Source: Pinisolibacter sp040275425 (GTDB taxonomy: Bacteria; Pseudomonadota; Alphaproteobacteria; Rhizobiales; Ancalomicrobiaceae). From it: 21,099 nt of DNA. Under the pieces are notes generated by a model that did no database searches, was not told the origin of the DNA, and worked only from the letters and a program-made list of their open reading frames with translations. The position numbers were made by a program, and so were the translations under genes. Of this stretch, positions 1 through 6,626 are shown piece after piece; the stretch's first letter is position 1; every line of letters begins with the position of its first letter. The stretch lies in contig JBEOKB010000079.1 in NCBI GenBank assembly GCA_040275425.1, positions 1 through 21,099 of the forward strand, read 5' to 3'.

Positions 1-48
1 GCCGATCGATAGCGCGACGGCGATGATGTAGTTCTTGTTCTCGATCAT
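1..48 (-). CDS. yidC: YidC membrane protein insertase, N-terminal fragment (runs off the window)
   Basis: Only the first 16 codons are present, read leftward from an ATG at 48: MIENKNYIIAVALSIG. This is the typical start of the alphaproteobacterial YidC/Oxa1 insertase, beginning the first transmembrane segment. YidC inserts and folds inner-membrane proteins, alone or with SecYEG. Its ATG overlaps the TGA of rnpA (ATGA, 45-48), so the two are translationally coupled, in the usual rpmH-rnpA-yidC order. No yidD lies between rnpA and yidC. The identification rests on this short N-terminus plus gene order. Confidence 0.85.
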   Translation of the reverse strand, partial: MIENKNYIIAVALSIG

Positions 49-452
49 CGGGGGGTCTCGGTGGTTTCGCCGCCGGGGCGGTCGGGAACGGTCGAACGAG
101 AGGCGTCGGACCTCGAACGGGCGAGCGCCCTGCGCCCCTGCGCGAAGGCGCCGACGAGGTCGGCCCGGAGCACCTCGAACGGCAGGTCGAGAGCGTCGCG
201 ACGGCCGATCACGACGTGATCGTGGCCGGGGCGGGCGAGGCGATCGGCCTCGAGACGCGTCGCCTCCTTGAGGCGGCGGCGGACGCGATTGCGCACCACG
301 GCGTTGCCGACCTTCTTGGTCACGGTGAAACCGCAACCCGGTTCGGCGTCCGCGTCGGCGGCGAGAAGCGTCTGAACGACGAAGCCGCGCCGAGCCGACC
401 GCTGCCCTTTGGCGACGGCCAGAAACTCGGCGCGTTTCTTCAATCGTCTCAT
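45..452 (-). CDS. rnpA: Ribonuclease P protein component
   Basis: The 135-residue basic protein begins MRRLKKRAEFLAVAKGQR. It carries the RnpA signature around residues 43-60, GFTVTKKVGNAVVRNRVRRR, including the conserved RNR motif that contacts the RNase P RNA. RnpA binds the catalytic RNA and helps it recognise the 5' leader of precursor tRNA. Length is normal for the family, with a slightly long C-terminal tail rich in Arg and Ser. The start at 452 was chosen because the open frame upstream (to 725) crosses rpmH in another frame and resembles no protein. It lies 92 bp downstream of rpmH and overlaps yidC by 4 bp, so all three are probably one transcript. Confidence 0.95.
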   Translation of the reverse strand: MRRLKKRAEFLAVAKGQRSARRGFVVQTLLAADADAEPGCGFTVTKKVGNAVVRNRVRRRLKEATRLEADRLARPGHDHVVIGRRDALDLPFEVLRADLVGAFAQGRRALARSRSDASRSTVPDRPGGETTETPR

Positions 453-544
453 CGCGTCCACGTCCCCGCTCGGACCGGGCGAAGGCTCGTTCGGCCCGCG
501 GCCGGGTGCCTCGACCCGTCGGCGGGACGGAACGTTCGACGGGA

Positions 545-679
545 TCAGGCCGACAGGCGCTTGCGGCCGCGAGCGCGACGACGGTTGATCACCAGCTTGC
601 CACCCGGGGTGGCCATGCGGGCGCGGAAGCCGTGGCGGCGCTTGCGCACGATCTTGGAGGGCTGGTAGGTGCGCTTCAT
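545..679 (-). CDS. rpmH: 50S ribosomal protein L34
   Basis: This 44-residue protein, MKRTYQPSKIVRKRRHGFRA followed by RMATPGGKLVINRRRARGRK and RLSA, is an essentially canonical L34. L34 is a small, very basic protein of the large ribosomal subunit. The gene is first in the rpmH-rnpA-yidC group and reads leftward. No strong Shine-Dalgarno sequence is visible before the ATG; instead a 16-bp inverted repeat (689-704) ends 9 nt upstream of it. The likely promoter is at 882-910, giving a leader of roughly 195 nt. Confidence 0.98.
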   Translation of the reverse strand: MKRTYQPSKIVRKRRHGFRARMATPGGKLVINRRRARGRKRLSA

Positions 680-688
680 GGGTCGCAG

Positions 689-704
689 CCGCTCGTCCGA
701 GCGG
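689..704 (-). repeat. Inverted repeat in the rpmH leader, next to the start codon
   Basis: CCGCTCG-TC-CGAGCGG is a perfect 7-bp inverted repeat with a 2-nt centre, ending 9 nt before the rpmH ATG (679). In the transcript it could fold beside the ribosome-binding region. A 2-nt loop is sterically tight, so a real stem would probably lose its innermost pair. Any role in translational control is inference. Confidence 0.4.
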
Positions 705-881
705 TCCCTGTCTCGAGTGGTCCACCGTCCGCGCGAGGCGGACGTCTTGATCGTCTATGGGGAAACCCCCTCGTCACCCGGCCCGCGGGAGCGGACCGTC
801 GCGTGATCGTTGCCGTTCGCGCCGGTGGCGGGCGCACGTCGCCGTGCGGCCTGAAGGGAGGAGTATCCCGGTCGATCGGGC

Positions 882-910
882 TTATAGGTGGGGGAGGGTG
901 CGGCTGTCAA
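882..910 (-). promoter_or_regulatory. Sigma70-type promoter for the rpmH-rnpA-yidC operon
   Basis: Read on the minus strand, a perfect -35 hexamer TTGACA (905-910) is followed after exactly 17 bp by CTATAA (882-887) as the -10. TATAAG one base along gives an 18-bp spacer. Transcription would begin near 875, about 195 nt before the rpmH start codon. Both hexamers stand out in such GC-rich DNA, and the position fits a strong housekeeping promoter. Confidence 0.75.
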
Positions 911-1001
911 CGCGAAGCGGACCCGTCGGCGCGATTTCCCGGCTTTTCGCCCCCCTCGGGCTCGCGTAGCATGGGCGACCGGCGGAGGACACCGGCAGGC
1001 G

Positions 1002-2507
1002 ATGGCCGATCGGCAGGGCGAGACCAGAGGCGAGAAGGCGGCGGAGGCGACGGGCGGGCGGCGCAGGCTGCGGCTGTCGACGCGGCTGGTCGCGCTGACG
1101 GCGCTGTTCGTGGTGGTGGCGGAAATCCTGGTGTTCGTGCCCTCGATCGCCCATTTCCGCATCAACCGGCTGCAGGAGGCGACGCGGAGGGCCGATCTCG
1201 TCGTGCTGGCACTGTCGAACAGCCCCGACGTCGGTCGCGCGCTGCAGAACCGGCTGCTCGAGGAGATGAACGCCTCGGTGATCTCGGTGCGCCAGGGCAA
1301 CATGCGCCGGCTGGTGGCGATCTCGGAGGACGGACCGCCGAAGGTCGACCGGGCGATCGATCTGGGGCGACCGAACCCGTGGAAGTGGTCGATGGCCGCG
1401 CTCGACATGCTGTGGGACGGTTCGGACGAGACGATCCGTGTCCAGGGCGCGCCCGACGCCAAGGGCGAGACGATCGACCTCGTGATGTCGTCGGCGCCGA
1501 TCCGAGCGGCGGTGGTGCGCTTCGCCTGGAACCTGCTCGGCATCTCGGTGGCGATGCTGGCGGTGGTGGCGATCGTGGTGTTCCTGATTCTGCGCCACAT
1601 GTTCCTCGCCCCGCTCGGGCGGCTGACCGGGGCGATGGCGACGTTCGAGGCGGATCCGGAGGACCCGAACCGGATCATTCGGCCGTCGGGGCGCGGCGAC
1701 GAGATCGGCGACGCGGAGCGGCGGCTGGCGAGCCTGCAGACCGAGCTCGCCGGATCGCTCGCCCAGAAGCGGCATCTGGCCGATCTCGGGCTGGCGGTCT
1801 CCAAGATCAATCACGACCTGCGCAACATGCTGGCCTCGGCCCAGCTGATCACCGACCGTCTCACCGCGATCCCCGATCAGACGGTGCAGCGGTTCGCGCC
1901 CAAACTGGTGGCGACCCTCGATCGGGCGATCACCTATTCGCGCGCGGTGCTCGACTACGGCAAGACCGGCGAGGCGCCGCCGGTCAGGCGGCTGATCTCG
2001 CTGGCGCGGCTGGTCGAGGACGTCGGCGAGATGTGCGGCGCGCGCGAGGGGGCGGACGGCGGCACGGTGCTCGACGACGGCATCCGCTTCGCCAACGAGG
2101 TGCCGCCGGGGCTGGAGATCGACGCCGATTCCGATCAGCTGTTCCGCGTGCTGCTCAATCTGGTGCGCAACGCGCGGCAGGCGCTCGAGGGCGACGCCGA
2201 TCCGGCGCTGGTCCGACGGATCGAGGTCTCGGCCGAGCGCCACGGCACGGTGGTGTCGATCCGGGTGCACGACACCGGGCCGGGCGTGCCGATGCGGGCG
2301 CGCGAGAACCTCTTCCGGCCGTTCCAGGGCGGGGTGCGGCGGGGCGGCACCGGGCTGGGGCTGGCGATCTGCGCCGAGCTGGTGCGGGCGCACGGCGGGA
2401 CGATCGAGCTGGTCGACGGCGGGCCGGGCGCCACCTTCGAAGTGACCATCGCCGATCGGGTGATCGACCTCAGCCGGCACGACCGGCGCCGGTCGCAGCA
2501 CGGCTGA
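1002..2507 (+). CDS. Membrane-bound sensor histidine kinase (orphan)
   Basis: The 501-residue protein has a first membrane segment near residues 28-48, a periplasmic sensor region of about 130 residues, a second membrane segment near 178-198, a HAMP linker (about 199-252) and a kinase core. The H box contains NHDLRN with the phospho-accepting His near 271. The ATPase part has an N box (LLNLVRNARQAL, Asn near 390), G1 (DTGPGVP, from 424) and G2 (GGTGLGLAI, 448-456). It should autophosphorylate and pass phosphate to a response regulator, but none is encoded nearby. The ATG at 1002 was preferred over the GTG at 888 because the extra 38 residues are an Arg/Pro-rich shadow overlapping the rpmH promoter. 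A GGAGG lies at 984-988, a little distant. The signal sensed is unknown. Confidence 0.88.
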   Translation: MADRQGETRGEKAAEATGGRRRLRLSTRLVALTALFVVVAEILVFVPSIAHFRINRLQEATRRADLVVLALSNSPDVGRALQNRLLEEMNASVISVRQGNMRRLVAISEDGPPKVDRAIDLGRPNPWKWSMAALDMLWDGSDETIRVQGAPDAKGETIDLVMSSAPIRAAVVRFAWNLLGISVAMLAVVAIVVFLILRHMFLAPLGRLTGAMATFEADPEDPNRIIRPSGRGDEIGDAERRLASLQTELAGSLAQKRHLADLGLAVSKINHDLRNMLASAQLITDRLTAIPDQTVQRFAPKLVATLDRAITYSRAVLDYGKTGEAPPVRRLISLARLVEDVGEMCGAREGADGGTVLDDGIRFANEVPPGLEIDADSDQLFRVLLNLVRNARQALEGDADPALVRRIEVSAERHGTVVSIRVHDTGPGVPMRARENLFRPFQGGVRRGGTGLGLAICAELVRAHGGTIELVDGGPGATFEVTIADRVIDLSRHDRRRSQHG

Positions 2508-2616
2508 GCGCGCGCCCCGCGCAACCGCCTACCGGCGAGCCCATGCGAAGATGCGGCGATGGAGCGCTCCTTCGACATTCTTTCGTTGAAATGGCGGGAC
2601 TGACGCGGCAATTTCG

Positions 2617-2630
2617 ATGTGATATCGCAT
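2617..2630. promoter_or_regulatory. Near-palindromic putative operator upstream of the SorC-type regulator
   Basis: ATGTGATATCGCAT matches its own reverse complement at 12 of 14 positions. It is centred about 37 bp upstream of the regulator's ATG, inside an unusually AT-rich patch. A TTGAAA at 2586-2591 could be a -35 element, but no convincing -10 was found. SorC-family proteins often bind palindromic sites near their own gene, so autoregulation is a reasonable inference. Confidence 0.4.
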
Positions 2631-2660
2631 TTCTTTCACATCCTCCCATCAGCAGGTCCC

Positions 2661-3608
2661 ATGGCGCGGCATCGACGAGACGACGACACGATCCTGCGCA
2701 TCGCGCAGATGCGCTACGATCAGAGGCTGCCGCAGAACGAGATCGCGCGGGTCCTCGACATCTCCGAATCGACCGTCAGCCGGGCGCTCAAGGCGGCGAT
2801 GGACCTCGGCTTCGTCGAGATCCAGATCTCGCCGACGGGTCTGCGCGACTTCGCGCTGGAGCGGCGGCTGACCGCGGCCTACGGCATCGACTTCGCCGTG
2901 GTGGTGCAGCCGCGTTCGGGCGGGGTGCAGACCGCCGACGTGCTGGGGCGCGCGGTGGCGCGGGTGATCGAGGATCGGGCGGTCGGCGGGGCGGTGATCG
3001 GCGTCTCGGACGGCGACACCGTCGCGGCGGTGGCGGCGGCGGCGCGGCGGGCGCGTTCGACCGACATCGACGTGGTGTCGCTGATCGGCGGCGTCGGGGC
3101 GCCGCAGATTCCCTCCCATTCGAGCGAAGTGTGCCGGACGCTGGCGACCGGGCTCGGCGCGCGGGCGTGGCAGTTGCCGGTGCCGGCGATCGTCGACAGC
3201 GAGGAGGCGGCCGAACATCTGATGCAGACCTCGACGGTCGGCGCGGTGTTCGACCTGATGGGGCGGGCGACGCTGGCGCTGGTGGGCATCGGCGACATCT
3301 CGCCGCGTGCCTCGGTATTCCGGCACGGCGTCATCCCCTCGGCCAAGATCGAGACGATCGCGGCGGCGGGGGCGGTCGGCACGATCTGCGGCTGGTTCTA
3401 CGGCGCCGACGGGCGGGTGATCTCGACCGAATTCGACCGGCGCACGCTGTCGGTGTCGCCGAAGGCGCTGCAGGCGGTGCCGGTGCGGCTGGGCGTGGCC
3501 ATGCACGCGGCCAAGGCGGCGGCGGTCAAGGCGGCGCTGGTCGGCGGCTGGATCAACGGCGTCGGCCTCGACGCCGAGACGGCGGAAGAGCTGCTCCGGC
3601 TGAAGTGA
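2661..3608 (+). CDS. SorC/DeoR-family sugar-binding transcriptional regulator
   Basis: The 315-residue protein has an N-terminal helix-turn-helix (about residues 23-47, LPQNEIARVLDISESTVSRA). A large sugar-phosphate-binding domain follows, recognisable by GGAVIGVSDGDTVAAV, VVSLIGGVGAP, LALVGIGDIS and GTICGWFYGADGRV. This is the standard SorC/CggR-type layout: effector binding by a sugar or sugar phosphate alters binding to operator DNA. The ATG at 2661 was chosen over a GTG at 2619 because the alternative adds 14 residues read through the AT-rich, palindrome-bearing promoter region. No sugar transport or catabolic genes flank it, so its target and effector cannot be named. It converges on the NosD-like gene with a 6-bp gap. 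Confidence 0.9.
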   Translation: MARHRRDDDTILRIAQMRYDQRLPQNEIARVLDISESTVSRALKAAMDLGFVEIQISPTGLRDFALERRLTAAYGIDFAVVVQPRSGGVQTADVLGRAVARVIEDRAVGGAVIGVSDGDTVAAVAAAARRARSTDIDVVSLIGGVGAPQIPSHSSEVCRTLATGLGARAWQLPVPAIVDSEEAAEHLMQTSTVGAVFDLMGRATLALVGIGDISPRASVFRHGVIPSAKIETIAAAGAVGTICGWFYGADGRVISTEFDRRTLSVSPKALQAVPVRLGVAMHAAKAAAVKAALVGGWINGVGLDAETAEELLRLK

Positions 3609-3614
3609 GCCGGC

Positions 3615-4934
3615 TCAGGGCTCGGCCGTCGACGCGCGGGATTCGCGCTCGAGGCGCGGAGCGTCGTCGCGCAGGAGCAGGCGCGGCTCGGTGAAACGGC
3701 CGAGGCGCTCGACGAAGTCGATCAGGGCGAGCGAGGGCGCGGAGCGGAACAGCTGCGCGGCCGGCACGTCCATCCACAACCGATCGGTCCAGGCCCAGAC
3801 CTCGAACGGGGTGTCGCCGACGCCGTCGCCGTCGCGATCGAAGCCCTCGTAGGCGTCCCAGGCGTTGCCGCGCCAGGTGTTGCGATCGGCGCCGCCGCCC
3901 GAGCGCACCACCACCTCGGTGTGATTGCCGACGAAGCGATTGTCCTCGAAGACGTTGCCGATGAGGTCGGCGTGGAAGCCGATCGCGGTGCCGGCGTAGG
4001 CGATGCGATTGGCGCGGAAGAGATTGATCTCCTCGGGCTCGGAGGGCGAGGCGTCGAGCCAGATGCCCTGGGCCTGGGCGAAGAGATCGTTGCCGATCAC
4101 GGTGGCGCGGCTGGAGTCCTTGAACACGAGGCCGTTGCCGAAGGCGTGGCGACCGTTCGCGATGCGATTGTCGCGGACGACGACGTCGTGCGAGGCGATG
4201 GCCATGACGCCGACGACGTTGCCCTCCAGGCGATTGGCGGCGATCTCGTTGGCGTTGGCGTAGAGCAGCAGCGCGCCGTAGCGGCCGTCGCGCACGGTGT
4301 TGGCGCGGATGCGGTTGCCCGACGCCTGGAGGGCGAAGCCGTCGCGGGCGGCGATCACCGTATTGTCCTCGATCAGATTGCCGGTCGACAGCCACAGGCG
4401 GATGCCGTCACCGCGATCGGGCTCGGGCAGGGCCTTGGAGGAGATGCGGTTGCGGCGCAGGACGTTGCCGTCCGACTGCTTCAGCTCGATGCCGTAGAGG
4501 CAGTCCTCGATGGTGTTGTCCTTGACGATCGCGTGGCGACCGCGCAGGCGCAGGGCGGCGTCGATCTCGTCGTGGCGGTCGCCGGAGCCACGAAAGGCGA
4601 GCCCGGCGACGGTGACGCCGTCGGCCTCGACCGTGAGGATCGAGCCGACGCCGCCGCCGTCGATCACCGCGCCGGGCATCCCGCGCAGGGTCATCGTGCG
4701 GGCGACGGTGGCGGGTCCGGCGTAGAGGCCGGGCGCGAGCTCGAGCGTGGCGCCGGTGGGGGTGGCGTCGATCAGGGGCTGGAGCGGGCGGGCCGCGACG
4801 GAGGCGCGCGGCGCGGAGGTCGTGGCGGGCGCGTCGACGCCGACCAGGGCGATCGCGCCGAGCACCATGGCGACGGCGGCGGCGATCGCGCCGACGTGGG
4901 CGCGCGTCCCCTTCCCTCTCGTTCCTCGCCTCAT
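3615..4934 (-). CDS. NosD-type right-handed beta-helix periplasmic protein
   Basis: The 439-residue protein starts with a basic segment and a hydrophobic stretch (about residues 13-33) that should act as a signal peptide or anchor. Repeated beta-helix turns with N-R/N-x-I motifs follow (about 60-360), for example DNTIEDCLYGIELKQSDGN and EDNTVIAARDGFALQASGNR. The C-terminus has the NosD signature DGDGVGDTPFE (368-378) and LWMDVPAAQLF. NosD works with the NosFY ABC transporter in maturing the copper centre of periplasmic N2O reductase. Here nosZ, nosF and nosY are absent, so it may be a second copy or serve another enzyme. The ATG at 4934 was chosen because it precedes the signal sequence and has a GAGGG about 11 nt upstream. 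Family assignment is firm; role in nitrous oxide reduction is inferred. Confidence 0.85.
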   Translation of the reverse strand: MRRGTRGKGTRAHVGAIAAAVAMVLGAIALVGVDAPATTSAPRASVAARPLQPLIDATPTGATLELAPGLYAGPATVARTMTLRGMPGAVIDGGGVGSILTVEADGVTVAGLAFRGSGDRHDEIDAALRLRGRHAIVKDNTIEDCLYGIELKQSDGNVLRRNRISSKALPEPDRGDGIRLWLSTGNLIEDNTVIAARDGFALQASGNRIRANTVRDGRYGALLLYANANEIAANRLEGNVVGVMAIASHDVVVRDNRIANGRHAFGNGLVFKDSSRATVIGNDLFAQAQGIWLDASPSEPEEINLFRANRIAYAGTAIGFHADLIGNVFEDNRFVGNHTEVVVRSGGGADRNTWRGNAWDAYEGFDRDGDGVGDTPFEVWAWTDRLWMDVPAAQLFRSAPSLALIDFVERLGRFTEPRLLLRDDAPRLERESRASTAEP

Positions 4935-5082
4935 CCGCCGGGTGCCCTCGCGTCGTTCGCGCCTTCGCGCGGGCGGCGGGTCCGTCCGACCCGACGCCGA
5001 GGCGCGAGAATGGCTCGAGCGGGGCGGCTCGCCCTCGAGATCGGTCAAGTGGGGGAGAGGAGCGGCGTCCGCGGCGTGTCGA

Positions 5083-5556
5083 TCAACGTATCTGCCGCGC
5101 ATACTCGCGCAATTGGGAAAACAGAACGGCTCGACAACCGACTTCGACCGCAGTCCGGTACAACGGCTCGTCGTCCGTCAGAAGATCGAATTCCTCGGAC
5201 GCCATTTGAAGTAGCGCACTATCCGTGACACCCAGGCGCGCGAAATCGCTTCGCTCGACGGCATCCTTCGAGGCGACGTAGACTTCGTCGAGGTCGCGGA
5301 TCAGGCCGGCCAACACCTGCGCATAGTCGTCGGTGGACGACTTCCTTCCATGACCGAGCAGGGTCGACGTCTCGGTCACGACGTTGGGAATCAAGGTCGG
5401 ACCACCACAGCCGTTGAGGACCTTGACCAACAGATCGAAGTCGGAGGGTTCGAACTTCACCAGACGCTGGTGTCGCCCGACTTCCGTCGGCGAAGTGAGG
5501 CCGACCACGAACAGGACCATCAGGTTGGTGTCGAGCACGAACCCAGGCTGCGCCAC
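5083..5556 (-). CDS. PIN-domain protein (putative ribonuclease)
   Basis: The 157-residue protein opens with VLDTN, the first PIN-fold acidic motif (Asp9). Further candidate acidic positions are Glu62 (VTETSTLLG), Asp112 (GVTDSALL) and Asp128/129 (LLTDDEPLY). The four-acid metal site of PIN nucleases therefore looks intact, and RNase activity is plausible. It starts at a GTG at 5556; a later ATG would remove Asp9. An in-frame TGA lies seven codons upstream, so the frame cannot extend further. The preceding gene reads into it in a different frame. It resembles VapC-like toxins in fold but is longer, and its neighbour is not an evident DNA-binding antitoxin, so a toxin-antitoxin label is not secure. 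GC content of the pair is clearly below that of neighbouring genes, suggesting acquisition. Confidence 0.75.
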   Translation of the reverse strand: MAQPGFVLDTNLMVLFVVGLTSPTEVGRHQRLVKFEPSDFDLLVKVLNGCGGPTLIPNVVTETSTLLGHGRKSSTDDYAQVLAGLIRDLDEVYVASKDAVERSDFARLGVTDSALLQMASEEFDLLTDDEPLYRTAVEVGCRAVLFSQLREYARQIR

Positions 5557-5848
5557 GCGATGCGTCTCGCAGCTTCACGGAGAGAACCCGACCGTCGTCG
5601 TCGCGAAGACGGACGACACGGAAGATGCGGGTCAGGGAGTCGATCGCCTCCAGTGCGGCCGTCAACCCTCCCACCGGCCCCTGAGTATCTCGGACGTAAC
5701 CGCGACGGACGAAACTCATGGTGAGCTCCCACACGCCGTGGAGGTCGTCGTAACCGACCTCCTCCAACCGAACGTCCGAAATGCCGTCGTCGACGAAGAA
5801 ATCGGACACGTAGGCCTTCGCCTTTGCCACGGCTTCCTTCACCTGCAT
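5219..5848 (-). CDS. Small conserved-looking partner of the PIN gene, with an extended reading frame
   Basis: From an ATG at 5848 the frame begins MQVKEAVAKAKAYVSDFFVD and contains DVRLEEVGYDDLHGVWELTM and FRVVRLRDDDGRVLSVKLRD. The first 97 or so residues (to about 5558) read like a compact, acidic, real protein. The remaining residues, to the stop at 5219, are Arg-rich and lie out of frame over the PIN gene, so they look like read-through of non-coding frame. The native protein probably ended near the PIN start, and a stop-losing change or small indel may have extended it. The 22 residues upstream of 5848 were rejected because GAGGTGCGAG sits just before this ATG. I cannot name the family with certainty; small proteins of this look are known to me beside PIN genes. 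Function unknown. Confidence 0.6.
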   Translation of the reverse strand: MQVKEAVAKAKAYVSDFFVDDGISDVRLEEVGYDDLHGVWELTMSFVRRGYVRDTQGPVGGLTAALEAIDSLTRIFRVVRLRDDDGRVLSVKLRDASRGAAWVRARHQPDGPVRGRPHFADGSRATPASGEVRTLRLRSVGQGPQRLWWSDLDSQRRDRDVDPARSWKEVVHRRLCAGVGRPDPRPRRSLRRLEGCRRAKRFRAPGCHG

Positions 5849-5920
5849 CTCGCACCTCAGAAGTCCACTCTCAGCCCAACACGGTGACGGCGACTGCGGA
5901 ACACGCCCCCCCAAACGCGA

Positions 5921-5947
5921 AACGGGCGGCCCCGAGGGCCGCCCGTT
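5921..5947 (-). terminator. Intrinsic terminator of the CoA-transferase operon
   Basis: A perfect 12-bp GC-rich stem (5921-5932 paired with 5936-5947) with a 3-nt loop lies 21 bp beyond the stop codon of the subunit B gene. On the minus strand it runs into TTTCGCGTTT, a weak T-rich tail. It also separates this operon from the downstream PIN/partner pair, which probably has its own promoter. Confidence 0.8.
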
Positions 5948-5968
5948 CGAGAGACGAGGGCGATCGGT

Positions 5969-6613
5969 TCAGCCTTCGACGGCCGAGAAGTCGAGCGGCA
6001 CGCCGGTCGCCTGGGTCAGGTCGGCGATGCCGACGCCCGGAGCCATCTCGACCACCTTCAGACCCTTCGGGGTGACGTCCATCACCGCGAGGTCGGTGAT
6101 GATGCGATCGACCACGCCCTGGCCGGTCAGCGGCAGGGTGCATTCCGGCACGATCTTGTGGACGCCGCCCTTGGCGACGTGCTCCATCAGCACGATCACG
6201 CGCTGGACGCCGGCGACGAGATCCATCGCGCCGCCCATGCCCTTGACCATCGAGCCGGGGATCATCCAGTTGGCGAGGTCGCCGTTGGCGGCCACCTGCA
6301 TGGCGCCGAGGATGGCGAGGTTGACGTGGCCGCCGCGGATCATCGCGAAGCTGTCCGCGGAGGAGAAGAACGAGGCGCCGGGCAGAGCGGTCACGGTCTG
6401 CTTGCCGGCGTTGATGAGATCGGCGTCGATCTCGTCTTCGGTCGGGAAGGGGCCGATGCCGAGCAGGCCGTTCTCGGACTGGAGCCACACGTCCATCCCC
6501 TCGGGGATGTAGTTGGCGACCAGCGTCGGCAGGCCGATGCCGAGGTTCACATAGAAGCCGTCTTGCAGTTCACGGGCGGCACGACCCGCCATTTCGTCAC
6601 GCGTCCAGGGCAT
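5969..6613 (-). CDS. scoB: 3-oxoacid CoA-transferase subunit B
   Basis: The 214-residue protein carries the class I CoA-transferase beta-subunit signature with the catalytic glutamate in SENGLLG (Glu47). Family motifs NLGIGLPTLVANYIP and GGHVNLAILGAMQVAANGDLANW also appear. With subunit A it moves CoA from succinyl-CoA to acetoacetate or a related 3-oxoacid, feeding ketone-body or polyhydroxybutyrate-derived carbon into central metabolism. The ATG at 6613 is 13 bp after the subunit A stop; the longer open frame upstream is a shadow of subunit A. The exact acid substrate (acetoacetate or 3-oxoadipate, as in PcaJ) cannot be settled from sequence. SENGLLG and the length favour the succinyl-CoA:3-ketoacid type. 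Confidence 0.9.
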   Translation of the reverse strand: MPWTRDEMAGRAARELQDGFYVNLGIGLPTLVANYIPEGMDVWLQSENGLLGIGPFPTEDEIDADLINAGKQTVTALPGASFFSSADSFAMIRGGHVNLAILGAMQVAANGDLANWMIPGSMVKGMGGAMDLVAGVQRVIVLMEHVAKGGVHKIVPECTLPLTGQGVVDRIITDLAVMDVTPKGLKVVEMAPGVGIADLTQATGVPLDFSAVEG

Positions 6614-6626
6614 GGGGCGTCTCTCC

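Larger units (their letters stand above)
680..1001. other. Divergent intergenic region between rpmH and the histidine kinase gene
   Basis: This 322-bp stretch holds no convincing gene. On the minus strand it contains the rpmH promoter (882-910) and its long leader. The leader includes an inverted repeat at 689-704, a small GGGG-AAA-CCCC hairpin at 759-769, and a 14-bp near-palindrome at 867-880 (CCCGGTCGATCGGG, 12 of 14 positions symmetric) next to the predicted start of transcription. No clear plus-strand promoter for the kinase was recognised. The kinase frame stays open to a GTG at 888, but the translated extension looks non-coding. Confidence 0.6.

Noticed and set aside
506..3694. A plus-strand open frame of over 1000 codons crossing rpmH, the kinase and the regulator
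   Set aside because: It is Gly/Arg/Ala-rich, out of frame with three well-supported genes, and has no motifs.
5041..5100. A possible FNR-like TTGAC half-site upstream of nosD
   Set aside because: The second half-site matches only 2 of 5 positions, so it is not distinguishable from chance.
3921..5228. A 435-codon plus-strand frame opposite nosD, resembling a repetitive Asp/Val/Gly protein
   Set aside because: The repeats mirror the beta-helix repeats of the minus-strand NosD gene; no independent protein signal was seen.
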